From positions 1 to 22,500 of the forward strand of contig CAKMKB010000211.1 of the NCBI GenBank assembly GCA_927435965.1: a stretch of 22,500 bases of DNA, given 5' to 3'. The notes beneath the pieces are model-generated. The model made no database searches. It had not been told where the DNA came from and saw nothing but the letters and a program-made list of their open reading frames with translations. Numbering within the stretch: position 1 is the first letter of the stretch; the number at the start of each line of letters is the position of its first letter. This DNA comes from 38-11 sp927435965. GTDB lineage: Bacteria; Bacillota; Clostridia; Tissierellales; Dethiosulfatibacteraceae. The translations under genes and the position numbers were made by a program. Shown here piece by piece: positions 1 to 5,936 of this stretch.

Positions 1-119
1 TTTCAGAGTAAATTTTGGGTTCGGAAGCTTAAATTATATCTCAAAAAAGGGGGTCATTGTTATTTTTGTTAAAAAAAGAGTGAAACCCTTGAAAATAAAA
101 GGATTTAAAATAAAAAACG

Positions 120-137
120 AGTGTCTTAGTTGACACT
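120..137. promoter_or_regulatory. Inverted repeat upstream of CMD-like gene
   Basis: AGTGTC-N6-GACACT is a perfect 6-bp inverted repeat lying 26 bp before the start codon of the first gene. It could be a regulator operator or a small hairpin in the leader. I see no convincing -35/-10 pair at standard spacing in 1-119, so the promoter is not assigned. Bases 1-119 hold no gene that I can support. Confidence 0.3.
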
Positions 138-163
138 ACGAATATAAACATGGAGGTGTTAAT

Positions 164-478
164 ATGAGTAAAATTCAAAAGAATCTCGATTATTTCATGA
201 GTAATCACCCAGACATCTACAAGGCTTATCAAGAATACGGCAAACAGATACACACAGAGGGTGGACCATTGGACGAAAAAACCAGATGGTTGGTAAAAGT
301 CGCCATATCAGCCACCCAGGGCTATACATTCGCACTTCAAACCCATATCAATAAAGCTTTGGCGGCAGGATGTAGCAAAGATGAAATCAAACATACTATC
401 TTACTTATAGCTCCAAGCGTCGGATTTCCAAGAATGATGGAGTCATTGCTGATTTTTAGGGAAATGTTCGAAGAATGA
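164..478 (+). CDS. Carboxymuconolactone decarboxylase/AhpD-like protein, cysteine-less
   Basis: 104 residues, ATG preceded by GGAGGT (152-157). The sequence resembles the short all-helical carboxymuconolactone decarboxylase/AhpD fold: a helix with LDEKTRWLVKVAIS, then the family's active-site helix ending QTHINKALAAGCSKDEI, then the LLIAPSVGFPRMM helix. In AhpD-type members this helix carries a CxxC pair followed by a histidine (C-x2-C-x3-H). Here the equivalent positions are Tyr54 and Ala57, with His61 kept, and the only cysteine is Cys70 in the following AAGC turn. Thiol-disulfide peroxidase-reductase chemistry as in AhpD is therefore unlikely. Family membership is by eye and the substrate is unknown. 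It stands alone on the plus strand ahead of a tRNA gene. Confidence 0.75.
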   Translation: MSKIQKNLDYFMSNHPDIYKAYQEYGKQIHTEGGPLDEKTRWLVKVAISATQGYTFALQTHINKALAAGCSKDEIKHTILLIAPSVGFPRMMESLLIFREMFEE

Positions 479-515
479 AACAAGAATAAAAAATGCATCA
501 TTTTGAAAATTAGCA

Positions 516-544
516 TTGAAAATAATCATCAATCGTATTAGAAT
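516..544 (+). promoter_or_regulatory. Promoter of tRNA-Pro
   Basis: TTGAAA (516-521), 17-bp spacer, TAGAAT (539-544). Transcription would start near 551, a few bases before the mature tRNA 5' end at 558, which suits a tRNA promoter. Confidence 0.55.
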
Positions 545-557
545 ATATAAATGAAGT

Positions 558-634
558 CGGGGCATAGCTCAGCTTGGTAGAGTGCTTGACTGGGGGTCAA
601 GAGGCCGCAGGTTCAAGTCCTGTTGCTCCGACCA
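558..634 (+). tRNA. tRNA-Pro (anticodon GGG)
   Basis: A complete cloverleaf can be drawn. The acceptor stem CGGGGCA/TGCTCCG has 7 pairs with one G-U. The D arm is GCTC/GAGT. The anticodon stem CTTGA/TCAAG closes a 7-base loop CTGGGGG with anticodon GGG. The T arm GCAGG/CCTGT closes TTCAAGT. Discriminator A631 is followed by an encoded CCA (632-634). GGG reads the proline codons CCC and CCU. The gene is monocistronic, between its own promoter and a terminator. Confidence 0.96.
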
Positions 635-635
635 T

Positions 636-677
636 ATAAACGTTGAAATTGCAATATTTCCAGCGTTTATTTTTTTT
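636..677 (+). terminator. Rho-independent terminator after tRNA-Pro
   Basis: ATAAACG (636-642) pairs with CGTTTAT (664-670). The stem extends inward through GAAAT/ATTTC with a bulge, and a run of T follows at 670-677. Confidence 0.8.
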
Positions 678-750
678 GCCTTTTTTCATCGATTTTTTGA
701 GTCCGTCCAAGCTCCGAGGGTTCATACAGCGCAGATTAGATGTTAGCAGG

Positions 751-780
751 TTGACGATTAGTCAATTTGGATGTTATTAT
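751..780 (+). promoter_or_regulatory. Promoter with overlapping inverted repeat, AlbA_2 gene
   Basis: TTGACG (751-756) and TATTAT (775-780) with an 18-bp spacer each match the sigma-A consensus at five of six bases. The -35 lies inside a perfect inverted repeat, TTGAC-N5-GTCAA (751-765). That is a natural place for a repressor, possibly the adjacent regulator itself (inference). Confidence 0.45.
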
Positions 781-861
781 TAAACTCGAGAGCTTAAGAG
801 AGTTGTTTAGATGACGTATCAATGGGATTCTTCAACAATAGACTCATAAAAGGTGTTGAAT

Positions 862-2274
862 ATGAAAATAGAAGATCTAAAGAAAATAATCAGTGGCGGG
901 GAAAGCATTACTGTAGAATTTAAAGAAAGTAAAAAGAAGTTGAATAAAGATGTATATGAATCGGTCTGTTCATTACTAAATCGTTATGGCGGCCACCTTT
1001 TCTTGGGTGTTGAGGATAACGGTGATATTGTTGGTGTTGACAAGGACTCTGTACAACAGCTGAAGAAGGATTTTGTTACCTCACTTAATAACACTCAGAC
1101 TCTCAACCCTACCTATTATCTTACGGTCGGTGATGTTGAAGTGGAAGGTAAGACAATTCTGTATATCTACATTCCGGAGAGTTCACAAGTACATCGCTGT
1201 AAGGGAAAAATATTTGACAGAAACGAAGATGGTGATTTTGACATTACAAATAATACAAACCTGGTTTCTGGATTGTATCTAAGGAAACAAAGCACATATA
1301 CAGAAAACAGAATCTTCCCATTTGCCGAATTAGAAGAGTTGGAATCTGAATTATTTACAAAGGTTAGAAAACTAGCCGAAAATCAAAAACCGAATCATCC
1401 ATGGAAGTCAATGGATGATATTGAAATGTTAAAGAGCGCTGGATTGTATTTAAGGGATCCGAACACCGGGAAACAGGGCATTACACTTGGTGGTATCTTG
1501 ATTTTTGGGAAAGAAGAATTAATTCATGCAGCTCTTCCGCATCATAGAACGGACGCTATTTTACGCGTAGAAAATTTAGATCGTTATGATGATCGGGATG
1601 ACATACGAGTAAATTTACTACGCAGCTATGAAAGATTAATGCAGTTTATTGCGAAACATCTCAACGATAAATTCTATCTTGAAGGTGATCAGCGGGTAAG
1701 CTTAAGAGATAAGATTTTCCGCGAAGCAATTACTAATTTGTTAATTCATAGAGAATTCTCGAATCCCTTCCCTGCAAAACTAGTCATAGAGCAAAATCGT
1801 GTTTATATTGAGAATAGTAACAAGTCGCACGGAAATGGGATTATTGATCCGGAGAACTTTTCTCCATATCCAAAGAATCCGACAATTGCTAAATTCTTCA
1901 AAGAGATAGGCTGGGTTGATGAACTTGGATCAGGAGTTAGGAACATTTATAAGTACAACAAGATCTATTCAGGCGCAGACCCTGAGTTTATTGAAGGAGA
2001 CGTCTTTAAGACGATTATTCCTTTGACTCCCCAAGCTACCCCCCAAGCTACCCCCCAAGCTGAAACTGATGTTGAGGATCAGCGGATAGAGTCTATATTG
2101 GAGTTCTGTAATGAACCCAAAAGTAGAAAAGAGATTCAGGAATTTCTCAAGATAAAAGATAGGAAGTATCTATCAAATGGCATATTAAATCCATTAATAA
2201 AAGGTGACCTTCTAAAACTCACGATGCCTGATAAGCCAACTAGTCCAAAACAAAAGTATTACTCGAACAGATAA
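862..2274 (+). CDS. AlbA_2 (Schlafen-like) / RecG-C-terminal-like ATP-binding regulator
   Basis: 470 residues from ATG 862. A GTG at 853 is also in frame, but AAAGGTG (848-854) sits 7 nt before ATG 862, so I prefer 862. Residues about 10-150 form an AlbA_2/divergent-AAA domain: TVEFKES, then the glycine strand YGGHLFLGVEDNGDIVG. Residues about 275-390 resemble the GHKL-like ATPase C-terminal domain of RecG-related COG2865 proteins: REAITNLLIHREFS as N-box, then NPTIAKFFKEIGWVDELGSGV. A linker of three TPQA repeats follows, then a C-terminal winged-helix-like segment (EFLKIKDRKYLSNGILNPL). This family is usually annotated as a putative transcriptional regulator or ATP-binding protein; its ligand and targets are not known. 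It is a single gene between its own promoter and terminator. Confidence 0.85.
   Translation: MKIEDLKKIISGGESITVEFKESKKKLNKDVYESVCSLLNRYGGHLFLGVEDNGDIVGVDKDSVQQLKKDFVTSLNNTQTLNPTYYLTVGDVEVEGKTILYIYIPESSQVHRCKGKIFDRNEDGDFDITNNTNLVSGLYLRKQSTYTENRIFPFAELEELESELFTKVRKLAENQKPNHPWKSMDDIEMLKSAGLYLRDPNTGKQGITLGGILIFGKEELIHAALPHHRTDAILRVENLDRYDDRDDIRVNLLRSYERLMQFIAKHLNDKFYLEGDQRVSLRDKIFREAITNLLIHREFSNPFPAKLVIEQNRVYIENSNKSHGNGIIDPENFSPYPKNPTIAKFFKEIGWVDELGSGVRNIYKYNKIYSGADPEFIEGDVFKTIIPLTPQATPQATPQAETDVEDQRIESILEFCNEPKSRKEIQEFLKIKDRKYLSNGILNPLIKGDLLKLTMPDKPTSPKQKYYSNR
2026..2061 (+). repeat. 12-bp tandem repeat encoding TPQA x3
   Basis: Three 12-bp units, ACTCCCCAAGCT then ACCCCCCAAGCT twice, encode (TPQA)3 in the linker between the ATPase-like domain and the C-terminal winged helix. 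Because the unit is a multiple of three, slippage would change linker length without breaking the frame. Confidence 0.85.
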
Positions 2275-2282
2275 GTCATTTT

Positions 2283-2307
2283 CCCATCACCTTGTGGTGG
2301 GATTTTT
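2283..2307 (+). terminator. Rho-independent terminator after AlbA_2 gene
   Basis: CCCATCAC/GTGGTGGG stem (2283-2301, one T-G pair) with a 3-nt CTT loop, followed by ATTTTT, 8 bp after the stop codon. Confidence 0.85.
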
Positions 2308-2469
2308 CTTTACTAAAAAAATTGTTGATATCATCGAACCTGCCACGAATTTTGTTTTTACTATTTATATATAGAGTAATAAGATTGTGATGTAGAGACA
2401 AGAATAGCTATAAGCTTGTCACAAAAGATCCGTCTTGCGAACGAGCAGCTATCAACTTGCTGCACATAT

Positions 2470-2500
2470 ATTGCACATTGCAATACAAAAATGGTATAAT
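2470..2500 (+). promoter_or_regulatory. Antitoxin promoter with overlapping inverted repeat
   Basis: TTGCAC (2471-2476), 18-bp spacer, TATAAT (2495-2500) with an extended -10 (TGG before it). The -35 is overlapped by a perfect inverted repeat ATTGC-N5-GCAAT (2470-2484). RelB/DinJ antitoxins normally autorepress through such palindromes; that this one does is inference. A second inverted repeat, GCAGC-N9-GCTGC, lies just upstream (about 2445-2463). Confidence 0.6.
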
Positions 2501-2528
2501 ATGACATATCAATAAGGAGGCGATAAAT

Positions 2529-2828
2529 ATGGCTAAAACTACAAGTATTTTTGCACGTGTTGAGCCGGAAATAAAAGAACAAGCAGAAATAATATTAAAC
2601 AAACTGGGCATACCCATGTCTAATGCGATTAACATTTTTTTAAGGCAGATTGTTATACAAAATGGAATCCCGTTTGATGTTAAAATCCCAAATAATAAAC
2701 CACTGGCATTTGAGGATTTAGCAAAAGAAGAGTTTAACAATGAAATTGAAAAAGGATTTAATGATTTACTTTCAGGTAGGATAGTCTCTGCAGAGAAGGT
2801 AGCTGAGAATATCACGGAAAGAGACTAA
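2529..2828 (+). CDS. RelB/DinJ-family type II antitoxin, no adjacent toxin
   Basis: 99 residues, ATG with AAGGAGG at 2513-2520. The N-terminus is a ribbon-helix-helix of RelB/DinJ type: the strand TTSIFARVEP, then EIKEQAEIILNKLGIPMSNAINIFLRQIVIQNGIPFDV. This should dimerise and bind the promoter palindrome. The C-terminal half (about 55-99) is the acidic, probably disordered toxin-wrapping region. In typical loci a RelE/YafQ-type toxin of about 90 residues follows or overlaps. Here the next gene, 24 bp downstream, encodes a hydrophobic membrane protein with no RelE-like basic RNase features. It is thus an orphan antitoxin, or paired with an atypical partner. Confidence 0.88.
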   Translation: MAKTTSIFARVEPEIKEQAEIILNKLGIPMSNAINIFLRQIVIQNGIPFDVKIPNNKPLAFEDLAKEEFNNEIEKGFNDLLSGRIVSAEKVAENITERD

Positions 2829-2852
2829 AAGATTATCCAAAGGAGGCAAGTT

Positions 2853-3200
2853 TTGAAAAAACATCTTAAGAGCACCCTGATTGTACTGGTGCCTGCAGTT
2901 CTGATAGAGTTGTATTATTTCTATAAAAGTGGTTTTGTAATGAGTGAGTTTTTCTTTTTTGTGTGGTTTCTTATATTTGGTGTATTTTTCTTATTCCGTT
3001 GGATGGGTGGAAGTGCGAGTCCGATGGGTATTGGAGGGAACTCAGTGAGATTTCTTGCAACAAAATTCAGTGAAAGCATGTACCCGGACAATAATGCAGA
3101 TAAATTTAAGGGAAGTTATTTTAGCATGGATTTGATATTTGTTATCCTTGCAATTGTTAACCTTTTGCTATCATTTGTCGCATATTACATGGCTAAGTAA
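2853..3200 (+). CDS. Small three-helix membrane protein of unknown function
   Basis: 115 residues from a TTG start with a strong AAAGGAGG (about 2839-2846) 6 nt upstream, which fixes the start. Predicted membrane segments are near residues 8-25 (STLIVLVPAVLIELYYFY), 30-49 (EFFFFVWFLIFGVFFLF) and 93-113 (LIFVILAIVNLLLSFVAYY). A hydrophilic stretch with MGIGGNSVRFLATKFSESMYPD lies between the second and third. I do not recognise the family. Its 24-bp spacing from the antitoxin gene, with no terminator between, suggests co-transcription, and the lipoprotein gene follows 36 bp later. Confidence 0.75.
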   Translation: MKKHLKSTLIVLVPAVLIELYYFYKSGFVMSEFFFFVWFLIFGVFFLFRWMGGSASPMGIGGNSVRFLATKFSESMYPDNNADKFKGSYFSMDLIFVILAIVNLLLSFVAYYMAK

Positions 3201-3236
3201 AAGTAATGAAAATAGAATATTAAAATGGGGGAAAAA

Positions 3237-4538
3237 ATGAGAATTGAAAAGAAGAAGAAAAGCAAAATGATTTTGGTAGCAATGATTGTGGCATTAATAA
3301 TGCTAATGACTGGTTGTATTCAAATGGAAGTAGGCATTGAGTTAAACCAGGATGGGACCGGTAAGCTTGAGGTTCTGATGGCGCAAAACACAGATCTGAC
3401 AGATGAAGAGCTAGATACAGAAATGGGAGCACTCACAATTTTTAATGAAGGGGATTTCGAAGGTCTGGAAGGAGTGAGCGTTAGGACGGAAGTAGTTGAA
3501 TATATGGACAAGGGATATAATTTTGCAGGCGAAAAAGCAATAATAGAAATTGAAGACATGCTGAGTTTCTTGGCGGAGATGGAACAAACTGAAGATGGTG
3601 ATGATTTACGCTTGATAGATTTGCCTAATGGCAATCTGAGACTTGAAATGGATATAACACCGGAAGAGCTGGCTTCAGAAGACCAGGAAAGCACTGAGAA
3701 TGATGCGGAATTATACGCAATGATGGAAGCGATGGGTTTGAAGATGCACTATTCGATCACAACTGATTACACTGTGGTGAATCATAACGCACATCTGGTG
3801 GAAGGGAATAAATATATTATTGATTTATTAAGATTATCTCGAGAGCTTGAAAACACAGGACAGGAACGGATAGTATTTTTTGTGGAGTTTGAAGCTGAAA
3901 ACAGCATAGATGAACCAATGGAAGAACCAGAGGAAGAGACTTACAGAACTAGCGAAAATAGAGAGTTTATGGAAAACATGTTGCAAATAGATTTAAAGTT
4001 TGATAGAAGTAGCAATGATTTCTATGGTGAAGCTCTAAGAGAAATTGGAATTCTAAAAGGGACAGATAATGGATTGGAATTAGACAAGGGTTTGACACGA
4101 GCAGAGGGTGCTGTCATGTATTCGAGATTGTTAGGTTTGGAGGACGAAGTCAATGTATTTGCAACGGAGAATCCGGATTATCAAACTAATTTCACGGATG
4201 TTCCGGATTGGGTGAAACCAACAATAAATTATCTGCACAAATTGGGCTATGTCAATGGTATAAGCTCCACCGAATACGGGTCAGGCAATCTAATGAAAGA
4301 GACAGAATATGCAACCTTGGTATTAAGAGCATTGGGCTTTAAGGATGGCGTTGATTTTGAATGGAACACGGCAAATATAAGAGCAAAGGAATTAGGCTTA
4401 TATGCAGGAGATTCAGTAAGCCCTTCAGAGATATTAGGCGGAGAATTCAACAGAAGAAAAATGTCATACATATCATACAACGCATTGTTTTTCCAAGATG
4501 CAGAAGGTGTGGAGTTAATAGAAAGATTGAGAAAGTAA
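3237..4538 (+). CDS. Lipoprotein with C-terminal S-layer-homology-like repeats
   Basis: 433 residues from ATG 3237, chosen over in-frame ATG 3225 because GGGGG (3227-3231) lies just before 3237. The N-terminus is basic (RIEKKKKSK), then hydrophobic, then lipobox LMTGC with Cys27, so a lipid-anchored exported protein. Residues about 28-235 (IQMEVGIELNQDGTGKLEV...) resemble LppM-type domains of bacterial lipoproteins. An acidic spacer (EPMEEPEEE) follows. Residues about 260-300 (FYGEALREIGILKG...LTRAEGAVMYSRLLG) and 319-365 (FTDVPDWVKPTINYLHKLGYVNG...) look like degenerate SLH repeats, which bind secondary cell-wall polymer. Such a protein could bridge membrane and wall. Function is otherwise unknown. 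Confidence 0.8.
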   Translation: MRIEKKKKSKMILVAMIVALIMLMTGCIQMEVGIELNQDGTGKLEVLMAQNTDLTDEELDTEMGALTIFNEGDFEGLEGVSVRTEVVEYMDKGYNFAGEKAIIEIEDMLSFLAEMEQTEDGDDLRLIDLPNGNLRLEMDITPEELASEDQESTENDAELYAMMEAMGLKMHYSITTDYTVVNHNAHLVEGNKYIIDLLRLSRELENTGQERIVFFVEFEAENSIDEPMEEPEEETYRTSENREFMENMLQIDLKFDRSSNDFYGEALREIGILKGTDNGLELDKGLTRAEGAVMYSRLLGLEDEVNVFATENPDYQTNFTDVPDWVKPTINYLHKLGYVNGISSTEYGSGNLMKETEYATLVLRALGFKDGVDFEWNTANIRAKELGLYAGDSVSPSEILGGEFNRRKMSYISYNALFFQDAEGVELIERLRK

Positions 4539-4554
4539 ATAAGATAGTATAGAT

Positions 4555-4604
4555 AAAGCCCTTCTTAGCTAAGTTAGATGACTTGGTGCAGAAGGGCTTT
4601 TTTT
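4555..4604 (+). terminator. Rho-independent terminator after SLH lipoprotein
   Basis: AAAGCCCTTCT (4555-4565) pairs perfectly with AGAAGGGCTTT (4590-4600), followed by TTTTTTT. The U-tract is on the plus-strand side, so it chiefly terminates the 2529-4538 unit. The hairpin also lies just past the convergent DegV gene and may slow transcription from it. Confidence 0.88.
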
Positions 4605-4615
4605 CGCAAAACATT

Positions 4616-5593
4616 TTAGTTATTTTTTTTAGATTCTCCATTTTTTAAATCATTAAGCATTTTAACGACTTCATTTTTTTTGGCTAGAAGCGCACTCATT
4701 TCATTATAGATTAGACCATCATGTCTATCGCCTTTCTCAATAAAATACATTGAAATGCCACCAAGACCTACATGGGTTCCCACTGAAACCCCCATTTGCA
4801 TGATGTATATGGTGCCTTTAAAATCGGTATCTTGTTGAAGCTTCAATTTCAAGCCTTCTGCTTTGGTTTTATCAGAGGTGTATCCGATAATGACAAATTC
4901 TGTTAACTCTAAATCAGCCCTGAGATTAAACTCATTGACATAATGTTCAAGAACCTTTCTAGCACCTCTAGCTTTTGCAACAATAGCACCTTTTCCGTCT
5001 CTCATGGACATGATTGGTTTCACCTTAAGTATTTTACCAATCATAGCACTGGCATTGGTTAACCGACCGCTTTTGATTAAATTATCCAGGTCATCAACCG
5101 CTAGAAAATGCTTTATGTTGGTTTTATAGGTTTCATTAAAATCAATCACTTCCTGAAAAGTTGCCCCTTGTTCAATCAGCATAGCAGATTTCAAGATCAA
5201 ATAGCCACTACCATGGCTCATACACTTAGAATCAACAACGTGTATATGTGCCTTCGTATCACCATGTTTTTCTTTGTAGTATTCTTTCCCTAAAACTGCA
5301 GATTGATGGGAACCACTTGTACCACTAGACATACAAATGCATATAATTTCCTCATACCCATTCTCAAAAGCTTCTTCAAACAATGCCATAAATTCGGAAG
5401 GACTTGGCATACCTGTTGTTGGAAGTTTTTTTAATGCGCTTAACATATTATAAAAATCTTCCGGTTGTATATCCACCCGATCCTTGTAGTCTTTGCCGTT
5501 GATGGTTATGGTTAGGGGAGCTATGCTTATCTGATACTTTTGAAGTATCTCATCTGACAAATCACATGTAGAATCTGCTATTATTTTAATCAT
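4616..5593 (-). CDS. DegV family fatty-acid-binding protein
   Basis: 325 residues on the minus strand, ATG preceded by AAGGAGG. The N-terminal MIKIIADSTCDLSDE is the hallmark opening of DegV proteins. TTGMPSPSEF (about 59-68) and SSGTSGSHQSA match the conserved lipid-headgroup-binding loops, and DDLDNLIKSGRLTNASA is the DLxxLxKxGRIS-type motif. Length of about 280-330 fits the family. In Firmicutes these proteins bind fatty acids, and some act as FakB subunits presenting fatty acids to the kinase FakA. No fakA is in the window, so which fatty acid it carries is unknown. It is transcribed alone and converges on the lipoprotein gene. Confidence 0.93.
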   Translation of the reverse strand: MIKIIADSTCDLSDEILQKYQISIAPLTITINGKDYKDRVDIQPEDFYNMLSALKKLPTTGMPSPSEFMALFEEAFENGYEEIICICMSSGTSGSHQSAVLGKEYYKEKHGDTKAHIHVVDSKCMSHGSGYLILKSAMLIEQGATFQEVIDFNETYKTNIKHFLAVDDLDNLIKSGRLTNASAMIGKILKVKPIMSMRDGKGAIVAKARGARKVLEHYVNEFNLRADLELTEFVIIGYTSDKTKAEGLKLKLQQDTDFKGTIYIMQMGVSVGTHVGLGGISMYFIEKGDRHDGLIYNEMSALLAKKNEVVKMLNDLKNGESKKNN

Positions 5594-5622
5594 TGGACCT
5601 CCTTGACTCTTTTGTTGAAATC

Positions 5623-5631
5623 ATTTTAACA
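5623..5631 (-). promoter_or_regulatory. Extended -10 of degV-type gene
   Basis: On the minus strand TGTTAAAAT gives an extended -10 (TGn-TAAAAT) about 30 bp upstream of the start codon. No good -35 is seen, which extended -10 promoters tolerate. Confidence 0.4.
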
Positions 5632-5661
5632 TATATCGAGTAATAAAAGCTGTTAATTTAA

Positions 5662-5853
5662 CATGATTTTGAACCTTTTTCAAACGGTGCATATCTATAT
5701 CAGGTAACTATTGAAGTGCTAGGTGAAGAAGGAAAAGTCGTTGATTATGAAACGAATGATTTCTACTTGAAATACTATACCGATGGCAAATGGCGTTTTG
5801 ACAAGTTTTACTTAATGCAAAGCATACATCATTTCACATTTATGGATTATTGA
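5662..5853 (+). pseudogene. C-terminal coding remnant of an unidentified protein
   Basis: The frame open from 5662 to TGA 5851-5853 translates with protein-like character, for example QVTIEVLGEEGKVVDYETND then FYLKYYTDGKWRFDKFYLMQ. Alternating hydrophobic strands and WRFDKFY-type aromatics look like the end of an NTF2-like or lipoprotein beta domain. A TAA (5659-5661) closes the frame upstream, and there is no ATG/TTG start or ribosome binding site. I therefore read it as the 3' end of a gene whose 5' part was lost. The parent family is not identified. Confidence 0.5.
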
Positions 5854-5936
5854 GATATAATTAAATATAACAATAATTGATTAATAAATATTTAGACAAC
5901 ATATAGATAAGATACTTTGTTGAAAAGGAGGAACCT

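Noticed and set aside
130..135. Perfect TTGACA as -35 of the first gene
   Set aside because: A -10 at 17-bp spacing would fall on the ribosome binding site, and none is present; the hexamer is better explained as part of the inverted repeat at 120-137.
2026..2061. Short direct repeats as a CRISPR-like array
   Set aside because: Units are contiguous without spacers and encode TPQA in frame.
2408..2815. 135-codon minus-strand ORF opposite the antitoxin gene
   Set aside because: It overlaps a well-supported gene with promoter and ribosome binding site; the translation has no recognisable family and it is not a toxin candidate.
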